DNA of 64,000 bases. Origin: Actinomadura rayongensis. Lineage in GTDB: Bacteria; Actinomycetota; Actinomycetes; Streptosporangiales; Streptosporangiaceae. The notes under the pieces are model-generated. The model made no database searches. It was given only the letters and a program-made list of their open reading frames with translations, and was not told the origin of the DNA. Below, in pieces: positions 40,197 through 48,376 of the stretch; position 1 is the first letter of the stretch, and each line of letters starts with the position of its first letter. Made by a program: the position numbers and the translations under genes. Where the stretch lies: assembly GCF_009831215.1 (NCBI RefSeq), contig NZ_WUTW01000002.1:1146905-1210904 (forward strand), read 5' to 3'.

Positions 40197-40601
40197 CTAG
40201 AACAGCAGCGGGCCGAGGCCGGTCAGGAAGCCGACGGACACCAGCGTCAGGAACACCCAGGACGCCATCATCCCCAGGCCGAACGGCCGCCACGCGCCGC
40301 CGACCCGCCACATCAGCAGGCCGCCGACGCCGAACGCCACGAGCAGCAGCACGACCGTCTGCGGGACGAGCGTCGCGCGCACCGAGTTCATCAGCGGCGC
40401 CCACATCACGACCGCGTCCACGAACAGGAACGTCGCGAACCCGGCCGAACCGGGCCACAGGTCCCGGCCGGACGGCAGGCGCGGCGGGTCCAGGCGCAGC
40501 GGGAGCAGCGGACCGTCGGCCGGTTCGGTCTCGACCTCGCCCGCGACGGCGAAGATCTCGTCCTCCAGGCTCGGGGGCTCCCCGTTTCCGGGATTCGTCA
40601 C
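40197..40601 (-). CDS. Hypothetical membrane protein
   Basis: 134 residues from the GTG at 40601, with GAGGAG upstream. The N-terminal 45 residues are acidic and Pro-rich, then three hydrophobic segments (GFATFLFVDAVVMW, LVPQTVVLLLVAFGVGGLLMW, WVFLTLVSVGFLTGLGPLLF). No recognisable family. Convergent with the MarR gene, 3 bp apart. Confidence 0.7.
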   Translation of the reverse strand: MTNPGNGEPPSLEDEIFAVAGEVETEPADGPLLPLRLDPPRLPSGRDLWPGSAGFATFLFVDAVVMWAPLMNSVRATLVPQTVVLLLVAFGVGGLLMWRVGGAWRPFGLGMMASWVFLTLVSVGFLTGLGPLLF

Positions 40602-40728
40602 GTCCGGCTCCTCAAAATCCCCGATTCGCCGCTCGTCCCAAAACACTCGCTGTGGACACTTCCCTGACTCGCACCGTAGCGAACCATGCCTCCCGCGCGC
40701 AGGGACCCCGCCGTGCCATCCTGCTCGG

Positions 40729-41469
40729 ATGCCAGGGAGAACCCTGCTGCGCACCGCAGCCTTCATGACCGTGTTCGCCGTCGCCGCGACCGCATGCGGC
40801 CAGGACAAGGACGGCGGGAACGGGTCCACCGCGTCGGCGACGCCGCCGACCGCGACCGGGACGCCGTCGTCCGCGCCGTCGCCGTCGGCCACACCGTCGG
40901 CGGGATTCCGCGCGTCCGTCCACCGGGTGACGGCGGCCGATCTGCCGCACTCGTGGCACAAGGGCTGCCCGGTCGGGCCGTCCGGGCTGCGCCGGATCGA
41001 CATGACGTACTGGGGCATGGACGGAAAGACGCACGACAACGGGCAGCTCGTCGTCAACGCCAAAGTCGCCGACGACATCGTGACGGTGTTCCGCAAGCTC
41101 TACGACAACCGCTATCCGATCCGGCGCATGGAACTCGTGGACGTCTACAAGGGCAGCGACTTCGACTCGATCGAGGCCGACAACACCTCCGCCTTCAACT
41201 GCCGCAACGCGACCGGCTCGGGCTCCTGGTCGCAGCACGCCTACGGTCTCGCCGTCGACATCAACACCTGCGAGAACCCGTACGTGACGGCGGGCGGCGA
41301 GGTCGCGCACAAGCACTGCGTCAAGTACAAGAACCGCGACAACCGCGACCCGGGCGTGATTCACGACGGCGACAAGACCGTCCGGGCGTTCGCGTCGATC
41401 GGCTGGGGCTGGGGCGGCGTCTGGAACGGCGCCCGCGACTATCAGCACTTCAGCAGCAACAGCCGCTGA
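40729..41469 (+). CDS. M15-family peptidase lipoprotein
   Basis: 246 residues with a lipoprotein signal (TVFAVAATAC, lipidated Cys23) and a Ser/Thr/Pro linker. The C-terminal domain has SGSWSQHAYGLAVDINTC, HDGDKTVRAFASIGWGWGGVW and DYQHF, holding the zinc ligands His, Asp, His and the catalytic region of VanY-like D-alanyl-D-alanine carboxypeptidase (PF13539). It trims peptidoglycan stem peptides outside the membrane. A second cell-wall hydrolase gene follows 87 bp downstream. Confidence 0.85.
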   Translation: MPGRTLLRTAAFMTVFAVAATACGQDKDGGNGSTASATPPTATGTPSSAPSPSATPSAGFRASVHRVTAADLPHSWHKGCPVGPSGLRRIDMTYWGMDGKTHDNGQLVVNAKVADDIVTVFRKLYDNRYPIRRMELVDVYKGSDFDSIEADNTSAFNCRNATGSGSWSQHAYGLAVDINTCENPYVTAGGEVAHKHCVKYKNRDNRDPGVIHDGDKTVRAFASIGWGWGGVWNGARDYQHFSSNSR

Positions 41470-41556
41470 GAATGGCCGCGCCCGGTCACGGGTGGGCCTA
41501 CCGGAACGCTCGGCGGACGGGCAGGCTCGGACTCCGGACGTTCACTGGAGCCCACC

Positions 41557-42270
41557 GTGACCTACACAACGGACGCCGCGATCAGGGTCGCCGAGGGCGA
41601 GATCGGCTATCGCGAGAAGCCCGTCAACGACACGAAGTACAACCACTGGCTCGGGGCCATCGAGGGCAGTTACCGCTACGCGTGGTGCGCGAGTTTCCTG
41701 TCCTGGGTCGCCGACCGCGCCGACGGACGCGCGAACACCGACTATCCGCGCACCGCCGGCTGTTTCACCGCCGTGGACTGGTTCCGCGGCAAGGGACGGT
41801 TCGGCTCGTCCCCGCACGTCGGCGACTGGGTCTTCTACGGGCCCGGCGGCGGGACGCACGTGGAGATGGTCGTCGCCGTCGGGTCGAGCACCATCACGAC
41901 GATCGGCGGGAACACGTCCGGTTCGCTGGACGGCGAGTATTTCAACGGCGACGGCGTCTATCGCAAGAACGTCGACCGCGGTTCCGGCCGGATCTACGGC
42001 TACGGCCGTCCCGGCTACGCCTCGAACTGGACGGAGAACGCCGTGCGGAAACTGCCGACCCTGGCGAAGGGCGCGAAGGCCGACAACGAGCATGTGCAGA
42101 CGTTGCGCGGGCTGCTGCTCGCGCGCAGCCATCCGGAGATCGCGACGGTCGAGGGGCCGTTCGACGAGGCGGTCGAGAAGGCCGTCCGGGGCGTCCAGAA
42201 ATGGGGAAAGGTGACCGTGGACGGCGTCGTCGGGCCGGTGACGTGGAGCGTTCTCCTGCGCGTCCACTGA
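41557..42270 (+). CDS. CHAP-type amidase with peptidoglycan-binding domain
   Basis: 237 residues from the GTG at 41557, with GGAG 5 bases upstream. The first 150 residues form a CHAP-like cysteine domain: AIRVAEGEIGYREKP, YRYAWCASFLSWVADRA with the nucleophile Cys, then GTHVEMVVAV with the His, and GYGRPGY. The last 65 residues (LRGLLLARSHPEIATVEGPF, VQKWGKVTVDGVVGPVTWSV) are a PGB_1 binding domain. No signal peptide is present, odd for a wall hydrolase; holin-dependent release, or a missed upstream start, are possible. Looks like a phage-type endolysin or spore/wall amidase. Confidence 0.82.
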   Translation: MTYTTDAAIRVAEGEIGYREKPVNDTKYNHWLGAIEGSYRYAWCASFLSWVADRADGRANTDYPRTAGCFTAVDWFRGKGRFGSSPHVGDWVFYGPGGGTHVEMVVAVGSSTITTIGGNTSGSLDGEYFNGDGVYRKNVDRGSGRIYGYGRPGYASNWTENAVRKLPTLAKGAKADNEHVQTLRGLLLARSHPEIATVEGPFDEAVEKAVRGVQKWGKVTVDGVVGPVTWSVLLRVH

Positions 42271-42288
42271 CCGTTCACCTGACCCGTC

Positions 42289-43143
42289 TCAGGCGGTTCG
42301 GGTCTCGACCACCAGTTCGTCCTGGGCCAGTTCCAGCGTGACCGCGACGCGGCCGAGTTCGCCGAGGTCGTCCACGTGGGTGCCGCCGCAGGGCAGGCGC
42401 GCGACGCCGTCGGGGAGGTCGCAGCGCCACGTCCGGGGCGCGGTCAGCTCCGCGTTCGGCGCCTCGACCGCCACCGGCGCGCGGGACGCGATCCAGCCCG
42501 CGAGCAGCGACTCCATGTGCCCGGCGATCTCCGGGAGGGCGTCGGCGAGGCCGTCCGTCGTGAAGCCCTTCCGGCGCAGCGACCGGCCGAGGCGGTAGGT
42601 GTCGACGCTGCCGCCGGGGACGATCCGGGACCGGGTGATCGCGAGCCGGTCGAAGTCGGGGCGGCCGAGGCCGTCCGGCGGCGCGTCCTTGCGCCACCGG
42701 CCGGCGAGCGCGGCGTTCAGCGCGAGCGCGGTCAGATGGCACGCGGTGTGGCCGGTGGAGAACGCGCGGCGGCGGTCGCCGTCCACCATCAGCCGGATCT
42801 CCGCGCCCTGCGGCACGCGCCGCTCGACCACGTGGACGACGAGCCAGTGCCAGTCCGGATCGCCGCGCTTGACCGGGATGTCCGCGCCGACCAGCACGTC
42901 GCCGCCCGTCGCCGGGACCGCTCCCGTCACCGAGTCCACGACCTTCAGCTCCAGGCCGTCGCTCTGGAGCAGGCCGACGTCGCCGGGCTGGTCGGGCCAG
43001 AACGGGTCCAGCGGGTGGAAGGGGGTCTCGTCCACGACGATGCCGCGCCCGCCGTCCACCGGCAGGCTGGCCACCACGGTGGACCAGCCCGTCACCGCTC
43101 CGGCCGGGAAGGTCACCCGCGTCGATCCCTGGATCTCCCCCAC
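42289..43143 (-). CDS. AlaX-like alanyl-tRNA editing protein
   Basis: 284 residues from GTG 43143. HTACHLTALALNAAL carries the HxxxH motif, and CGGTHVDDLGEL the Cys/His pair that complete the zinc site of AlaRS/ThrRS editing domains. N-terminal beta-barrel (PFHPLDPFWPDQPGDVGLLQ) matches long AlaX. It would deacylate Ser-tRNA-Ala or Gly-tRNA-Ala. Fifty bp downstream of the oxygenase gene, same strand; may be cotranscribed. Confidence 0.8.
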   Translation of the reverse strand: MGEIQGSTRVTFPAGAVTGWSTVVASLPVDGGRGIVVDETPFHPLDPFWPDQPGDVGLLQSDGLELKVVDSVTGAVPATGGDVLVGADIPVKRGDPDWHWLVVHVVERRVPQGAEIRLMVDGDRRRAFSTGHTACHLTALALNAALAGRWRKDAPPDGLGRPDFDRLAITRSRIVPGGSVDTYRLGRSLRRKGFTTDGLADALPEIAGHMESLLAGWIASRAPVAVEAPNAELTAPRTWRCDLPDGVARLPCGGTHVDDLGELGRVAVTLELAQDELVVETRTA

Positions 43144-43192
43144 CCGTTCGACGCTAGCAGCCCGTCTCGCGCCGTTTCGGCGGGACCTCCCG

Positions 43193-44215
43193 TCATGCTC
43201 CGGCGAGCCGCGCGGCCTCCCGTCCGGCGGTCGCGTTCAGCTGCCGGCCGCGCGATCCGGCCAGCTTGGCGTGCAGGTGCTCGCCGACCGTGACCGGCTC
43301 GTACGCGGCGGGACGGTCCTCGGTGACGCAGCCCGGCAGGCACGCGATGACGGCGTCGACGTCGCCGTCGTGGAAGTAGGCCGCCGAGCGGCGCGGGACG
43401 AGCCGTCCGTCGACGCGCGGTGGCGCGACGCGGTGCATCGTGGAGATCCACTGGTCGTTCGTCCAGCGGGCGAGGGCGTCGCCGAGGTTGACGAGCAGAC
43501 CGTCGGCGCGCGGCGTCACCGGGTGCCAGCGGCCGTCGAGATGGATCTCCAGACCCGGCACCGGGTCGGCCCACAGGACGGTCACCATGCCGTAGTCGGT
43601 GTGCGCGCCCATGCCCTCCTGGTCCGGCTCCAGCTCCACGTCGGCGGACGGCAGCCGGTAGTTGTTCATCCGCAGCACGTCCACGGGGTGCTGGGCGAAC
43701 GCCGCGAAGTAGTCCTCGCCGAGCCCGAGCGCACGGCCGAAGATCCGCATCATGACGCGGGCGACCGCGCCCGCCTCGGCGAACCAGCCGGTGACGGCCG
43801 CCTCGAACCCCGGGACCTCGGCGGGGTAGACGTTCGGCGCGTAGTCGTCGGCGGGCAGGTCCACGCCGGGGAAGTCCGCCGCGGACGTGCCGATGTTCAT
43901 CGCCTCGAACAGGTCGGCGGCGCTCGCCAGGCCCAGGCTGCCGCGCAGCGCCTCGGACTTCGGCGGGCTGTACCCCCGGTTGACGCCCGGCGGGCAGCGG
44001 TAGGCGTTCTTCACGTCGAGGTCGAGGGCGAAGAAGGCGTCCATGGCCGCGGTGAAGGCGCGCAGCGCGTCCGGATCCGCGCCGTGCCCGACGAGCTGCA
44101 TGAACCCGACCTCGCGCGCGGCCCGGTCCACCTGCCGGGCGATCTCGTCGCGTCCGTCGTCGCCGGGAGCGCGGAAGGCCGACACATCGATGGTCGGGAC
44201 GGTCAGTTCACGCAT
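43193..44215 (-). CDS. IPNS-like 2-oxoglutarate/Fe(II) oxygenase A
   Basis: 340 residues. Double-stranded beta-helix with HTDYG (His and Asp ligands), STMHRV (second His) and RRSAAYF, where R-x-S binds the 2-oxoglutarate carboxylate. N-terminal DIOX_N domain: VPTIDVSAFRAP, AREVGFMQLVGHG, RGYSPPKSEALRG. AAGGAGG 4 bases upstream of ATG 44215. The IPNS-like branch includes thymine 7-hydroxylase and related nucleobase oxygenases, which suits the operon with NCS1 permease and deaminase. Its start overlaps the deaminase gene by 13 bp. Complete, presumably active. Confidence 0.88.
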   Translation of the reverse strand: MRELTVPTIDVSAFRAPGDDGRDEIARQVDRAAREVGFMQLVGHGADPDALRAFTAAMDAFFALDLDVKNAYRCPPGVNRGYSPPKSEALRGSLGLASAADLFEAMNIGTSAADFPGVDLPADDYAPNVYPAEVPGFEAAVTGWFAEAGAVARVMMRIFGRALGLGEDYFAAFAQHPVDVLRMNNYRLPSADVELEPDQEGMGAHTDYGMVTVLWADPVPGLEIHLDGRWHPVTPRADGLLVNLGDALARWTNDQWISTMHRVAPPRVDGRLVPRRSAAYFHDGDVDAVIACLPGCVTEDRPAAYEPVTVGEHLHAKLAGSRGRQLNATAGREAARLAGA

Positions 44216-45228
44216 GGGTCCTCCTTCAGTGCGGCGTCCACGCGGGCGCGCAGGGCCGCGCGGTCGGTGTCGTCGAGCCAGCAGGCGTCCACGGCGTGGC
44301 CGAGCATCCGGCGCAGCGGCGCGGGGTCATAGCCCAGCGCCGGGCCGAGGACGCGCAGGTCGTGGGTGGGGTCGGTGCCGAACATCGGCGGGTCGTCGGA
44401 GTCGATCGTGACGGCGAGCCCCGCGTCGAGCATCTCCACGATGCGCCGGTGCGTGCCGTCGCCGCTGCCGGAGTAGCGGCCGATGTCGGAGCTGACGGGC
44501 GTGCACGTGAACGGAACGCCCTCGTCGCGGCAGCGCGCGGTCATCGCCGCGTCGGTGACGACGTGGTAGCCGTGATCGACGCGGGTGCAGCCGAGGTCGT
44601 CCAGCAGTGTGCGGATGTTGGCCGGCGGGCCGGACTCGGAGTGCGCCGTGCGGTGCAGTCCGGCGCGTCCGGCCAGCGCGAACGCGTCGCGGAACCGCTC
44701 GGGCGGGCCGTTGACCTCCGCGTAGTCCAGGCCGATGCCGATGACGTGCTCGTCGCGGTGTTCGATGACGGTCTCGACGAGCCGCCGGCCCTCGTCGGCG
44801 TCGCGCTCGCGGTGGAGGGCCACGATGAGGCGGCAGACGACGCCGTGGTCGGTCTCGGCGTCGCGCAGCCCGCGCACCACGCCGTCCAGCATGACGGGGT
44901 AGGGCGTGTGCGGGTGCGCGGGCGGGGAGAGGAACATCTCGCGGTAGAGCACGTTGTGGCGGGCCGCGAGCGCCAGGGTCTCGTAGGTGACGCGGTGGAA
45001 GTCGTCGGCGTCCCGGACGACCTCGCCGACCGTGTCGTAGACGCGCAGGAACGCGTCGAGGTCGGCGTGGGCGTCGACGTCGTAGACGTCGCGGCCCGCG
45101 GGCAGCGGGACGTCGTGCTTGCGCGCCAGGTCCACGACGGTGTCCGGCGCGACCGAGCCCGTCAGGTGCAGGTGCAGGCTGATCTTCGGGATCCGCGCGG
45201 CGAAGGCGTCGTACTCGGCGGGCGTCAT
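44203..45228 (-). CDS. Adenosine-deaminase-family amidohydrolase
   Basis: 341 residues. Metal ligands in SLHLHLTGSV (HxH), TAHSESGP (catalytic Glu in HSES), RVDHGYHV and TIDSDDPPMFG (Asp), all in order for the ADA/adenine deaminase fold. The usual acidic residue after HxHL (HLHLEG/HVHLDG) is Thr here, which in ADA contacts the ribose, so sugar/base preference may be altered. Likely deaminates an adenine-type base or nucleoside. It overlaps both neighbours (ATGA with oxygenase B at 45225-45228). Confidence 0.85.
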   Translation of the reverse strand: MTPAEYDAFAARIPKISLHLHLTGSVAPDTVVDLARKHDVPLPAGRDVYDVDAHADLDAFLRVYDTVGEVVRDADDFHRVTYETLALAARHNVLYREMFLSPPAHPHTPYPVMLDGVVRGLRDAETDHGVVCRLIVALHRERDADEGRRLVETVIEHRDEHVIGIGLDYAEVNGPPERFRDAFALAGRAGLHRTAHSESGPPANIRTLLDDLGCTRVDHGYHVVTDAAMTARCRDEGVPFTCTPVSSDIGRYSGSGDGTHRRIVEMLDAGLAVTIDSDDPPMFGTDPTHDLRVLGPALGYDPAPLRRMLGHAVDACWLDDTDRAALRARVDAALKEDPCVN

Positions 45229-46169
45229 GCGACGGTCGCGGCGTCGGCGCGTTCGCGCAGGTAGGACGCGACGGTCACGGGCGGGTAGGTCCGCTCGCCG
45301 CCCGGCAGGGGTTCGACCACGGTGTCCACGTCGGCCTCCAGGAACAGGATGAGCGAGATCAGCTCCTCGTCCGGCGCGCGGTCGGACGGCGGCAGCACGC
45401 GGTGCCGGGTGGAGCGCCAGCGGTCGCCGGTCCAGCGGGCCATGAGGTCGCCGATGTTGACGGTCAGGGCGTTCTCGACGTGCGGCGCGTCCTCCCATCG
45501 GCCGTCGACGGTCGCCACCTGGAGGCCGCCGTAGCCGACCTGCCGGTCGAGGATCGTCAGGACGCCCCAGTCGGTGTGCGGGGCGATGCGGAACTGGCCG
45601 TCGCGGGCCGGGCCGGTCTCGCTGAGCGGCGGGTAGCGGTTCAGGTTGAGGGTGAACGGGGACCGGCGCGTGCGGTCGACGAACCAGGATCGTTCCAGGT
45701 CCAGCGCCGCGGCGCACATTTCGAGCAGTTCGGTGTAGACGGTCCAGAGCGCCGCCTCGTACGCCGCGCAGAGGACGCGCAGCTCGGGCACCTCGCCGGG
45801 CCAGACGTTGCGGGCGAACCAGACGTTGTCCACGCCCGGGTCGCCGGTGCGGAACGCGCGGCCGGCCGTGAAGCTCTCCTTGAGGTCGGCGCGCGTCCGG
45901 TCCGCTTCGGCGCCGTAGTAGGCGTTGGCCTCGCGGCCGGGCGGGATCCAGCCGCGTCCGCCGACGGCCGTGGCGTACGCGGCCTTCCGGTCGGCGGGCA
46001 GGTGGAAGAAGCGCCGGGCGGCGGCGCGGACCTCCGCCGCGAGCGTCGGGTCGACGCCGTGGCCGTCGACCAGGAGGAAGCCCGATTCCCGGAGAGCCTT
46101 GTCCAGCTGCACGGCCAGGGAAGTGTCACCGTCGCGCCAGCGGCGCAGGTCGATGAGCGGGATGTTCAC
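45225..46169 (-). CDS. IPNS-like oxygenase B with altered RxS motif
   Basis: 314 residues from GTG 46169, which overlaps the permease stop. HTDWG and STRHRV supply the iron ligands, as in oxygenase A. Where A has R-R-S, B reads L-I-S (EELISLILFLEADVD), so the Arg that normally holds the 2-oxoglutarate carboxylate is lost. N-terminal DIOX_N (IPLIDLRRWRDG, RESGFLLVDGHG, GGRGWIPPGREANA) is intact. Either it uses another co-substrate (as IPNS and ACC oxidase do, though they keep the RxS), or it is a partner or pseudoenzyme of A. Confidence 0.82.
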   Translation of the reverse strand: MNIPLIDLRRWRDGDTSLAVQLDKALRESGFLLVDGHGVDPTLAAEVRAAARRFFHLPADRKAAYATAVGGRGWIPPGREANAYYGAEADRTRADLKESFTAGRAFRTGDPGVDNVWFARNVWPGEVPELRVLCAAYEAALWTVYTELLEMCAAALDLERSWFVDRTRRSPFTLNLNRYPPLSETGPARDGQFRIAPHTDWGVLTILDRQVGYGGLQVATVDGRWEDAPHVENALTVNIGDLMARWTGDRWRSTRHRVLPPSDRAPDEELISLILFLEADVDTVVEPLPGGERTYPPVTVASYLRERADAATVA

Positions 46170-47557
46170 GCGGTCGTCCCTTCGGTCGCGGCCCGGACGC
46201 TCGTGCGGGCCAGCAGGAGGTAGAGTCCGCCGCCGACCAGGAGCCCGGCCGGGACGCTGAGGTCGAGACCGCCCGCCGCCTTCGCCAGCGGGCCGACGTA
46301 CACGCTCGTGTTGATCCACAGCGCGGCGGCGGCCATGCCGCCGAGCTGCGCGAGGATTCCGTGCCGGTTCCAGGGCCGTCCGCCGTGCAGGTCGGCGGAG
46401 TCGTACCGCGCGCGGCGCAGGAGGAGATCCGTCACGAAGATCGCCGCCCAGGGCGCGAACCAGATGATCATGAACAGCAGGAAGTCGCTCAGGACCGTGT
46501 TGAAGTCGCCGGAGTAGACGACGGCGAGGCCGATCGCGGCGCAGATGACACCGTCCAGCGCGACCGCCTGCCAGCGGCCGATCGGGACGCCGAGCGCCTG
46601 GAGCGTCACGCCCGACGAGTACAGGTCGACCGCGTTGAGCGCCGTCATCTGCGCGATCACGAAGACCAGATACGGGACGGCGAACCACAGCGGGTAGGCG
46701 TTCGGCAGTCCGCTGACCGGGTCGTTCGCCGCCGGGACGACCAGTGCCGCGCACGCGCCGACGACCATCAGCAGCGTCTGCGGGATCGCGCCGCCGAGCG
46801 TGACGGCGGCCACGATGCCCCGCTTGCTGGTGTCCTTCGGGAGGTAGCGGGAGTAGTCGGGCGCGTTGGCCGTCCAGCCGAGACCGGACCCGCTCGCGGT
46901 CAGCGCGACGCCGCCGAGGAACGCGACCCACCCGGCGGGCGCGGTCGCGGCGTGGTCGAGCCGGTCGGCCGTCAGCCAGGCGAGCACGCAGAACAGCGCG
47001 GCGAACGGCACGACCAGCAGGTGCAGCGCCCGGGTGATCGCCGCGTGGCCGATCAGCGGCAGGACGCTCTGCACGACGGCCAGCACGAGGACCAGGGCGG
47101 CCTTGCCCGGTCCGTTGACGTGGACGCCCGCGAGGTCCAGCAGCGCCGTCGCCGCGAGGACCATCAGGACCAGGTCCAGCACCTCGTAGCCGACCTGCAT
47201 CGTCCAGTTGAACAGGGCGATCGGGCGGTTGCCGTGGTGGCCGAACGCGGCGCGGCTGACGGCGAACGTCGTCGTCCCCGCCGCCGGGCCGGCGAGGCTG
47301 GCGACGCCCGTGACGAGCCACGTCAGATTGCCGAGGGCGATCGCCAGCAGGCACTGCCACCAGTTGAGCCCGAACGAGACGAGCAGCGCGCCGTACACGA
47401 CGACCTGGACGTTGAGGACGACGCCCGCCCACAGGAACCCCAGGTGGCGGGGCCTGCCGCGGCGCTCGTCGTCGGGGACGCGTTCGATTCCGCGCTTCTC
47501 GATGCCGGATCTGGACGGCGGTGGGACGGCGATCGGTTCATCGGACACAGAGACCAT
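46166..47557 (-). CDS. NCS1-family nucleobase/cation permease
   Basis: 463 residues from ATG 47557, with AGGAG 8 bases upstream. About 12 membrane helices. NCS1 features: GIERVPDDERRGRPRHLGFLW, GNRPIALFNWTMQVGYEVLD, SGLGWTANAPDYSRYLPKDT and DLLLRRARYDSADL, matching the cytosine/purine permease branch (N-x-PDYSRY-type stretch). Imports a nucleobase with sodium or proton. First gene of a four- or five-gene leftward operon. Confidence 0.92.
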   Translation of the reverse strand: MVSVSDEPIAVPPPSRSGIEKRGIERVPDDERRGRPRHLGFLWAGVVLNVQVVVYGALLVSFGLNWWQCLLAIALGNLTWLVTGVASLAGPAAGTTTFAVSRAAFGHHGNRPIALFNWTMQVGYEVLDLVLMVLAATALLDLAGVHVNGPGKAALVLVLAVVQSVLPLIGHAAITRALHLLVVPFAALFCVLAWLTADRLDHAATAPAGWVAFLGGVALTASGSGLGWTANAPDYSRYLPKDTSKRGIVAAVTLGGAIPQTLLMVVGACAALVVPAANDPVSGLPNAYPLWFAVPYLVFVIAQMTALNAVDLYSSGVTLQALGVPIGRWQAVALDGVICAAIGLAVVYSGDFNTVLSDFLLFMIIWFAPWAAIFVTDLLLRRARYDSADLHGGRPWNRHGILAQLGGMAAAALWINTSVYVGPLAKAAGGLDLSVPAGLLVGGGLYLLLARTSVRAATEGTTA

Positions 47558-47587
47558 CGGGCATACTCCTGGACAAGCGACCCCGTC

Positions 47588-47637
47588 TGATTGCTGACAG
47601 CAATCAAGGTGCGCCACGTGATCGCCGAAGACAATCG
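47588..47637. promoter_or_regulatory. Paired operator sites for the XRE-cupin regulator
   Basis: TGATTGCTGACAGCAATCA (47588-47606) is a palindrome with perfect 8-bp arms. TGATCGCCGAAGACAATCG (47619-47637), 31 bp on, is a degenerate copy (TGAT.GC.GA..CAATC conserved). Both lie between the divergent permease and XRE-cupin starts. Confidence 0.75.
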
Positions 47638-47661
47638 TTTCCTGTAAAGGTTGTGTGAACT

Positions 47662-48252
47662 GTGGAGCCGAGCGCGGGCAACGAGGCCGCCCTGAACGCC
47701 CGGATCGGCTCCACCATCCGCAGGCTCCGTGAGAAGTCCGGGCTGTCGATGCGGGAGCTGGCGCGGCGGGCCGGGATCAGCCAGCCGTTCCTCAGCCAGA
47801 TCGAACGCGGGGCCAGCGCGCCGTCGATGGTGACGATCTACCGGCTGGCCGAGGCGCTCGGCGTGCTGCCCGGCGCACTGCTCCCCGCGCCCGGGACGGC
47901 GTCGGTGCAGGTCGTCCGGGCGTCCGAGGGCCGGAAGCTGCCGGTGTCGGGCGAGCCGAACAGCGCGGTGGGACGCGCCCTGCTGATGCGCCCCGACACC
48001 ACGCTCGAAGTGATGGAGTACCTCATCGAGCCGGGCCAGTACCTGGAGGAATGGTTCAGCCTGCGCGGCGACATGGCCGTGTACGTGGTGACGGGGCGGC
48101 TCGACGTCGAGGTGGAGGGCGCGGGCACCTGGCGCCTCGGCCCCCGCGACATGATCTCCCACAACGCCGAGCTGCGGCACCGCTGGTTCCTCGTCGGCGA
48201 CGAGCCCGCGCACGTGGTCCTCGCGGTCGTGCACCCGTCCGACGGCCAGTGA
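47662..48252 (+). CDS. XRE-cupin regulator of the permease operon
   Basis: 196 residues from GTG 47662. XRE helix-turn-helix: RIGSTIRRLREKSGLSMREL, ARRAGISQPFLSQIERG, SMVTIYRLAEAL. C-terminal cupin_2 barrel: MEYLIEPGQYLEEWFSLRGD, VVTGRLDVEVEG, DMISHNAELRHRWFLVGDEP. These regulators bind a metabolite in the cupin and control an adjacent transport/catabolic operon. Divergent from the permease, with two TGATTGC operators between, so it very likely controls it and itself. Confidence 0.92.
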   Translation: MEPSAGNEAALNARIGSTIRRLREKSGLSMRELARRAGISQPFLSQIERGASAPSMVTIYRLAEALGVLPGALLPAPGTASVQVVRASEGRKLPVSGEPNSAVGRALLMRPDTTLEVMEYLIEPGQYLEEWFSLRGDMAVYVVTGRLDVEVEGAGTWRLGPRDMISHNAELRHRWFLVGDEPAHVVLAVVHPSDGQ

Positions 48253-48284
48253 ACCCCCCGGCTTGCTAGGGTGTTCAGCGCTCT

Positions 48285-48374
48285 GGAGGCTTCGCATAGT
48301 GGACGAGTGCGACGGTCTTGAAAACCGTTGAGTCGGTAGCCCCGGCTCCGTGGGTTCGAATCCCACAGCCTCCG
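48285..48374 (+). tRNA. tRNA-Ser(UGA)
   Basis: Acceptor GGAGGCT (48285-48291) pairs with AGCCTCC (48367-48373), G discriminator. Anticodon loop CTTGAAA gives UGA; the extra arm is long (GAGTCGGTAGCCCCGGCTC) as in serine tRNAs, and GTGGGTTCGAATCCCAC is the T stem-loop. CCA is not encoded. Confidence 0.95.
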
Positions 48375-48376
48375 CT

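Noticed and set aside
48285..48374. tRNA-Ser as the integration site of the 1-11 kb element
   Set aside because: It is 37 kb from the integrase, and no tRNA 3-prime sequence is seen at either end of the element.
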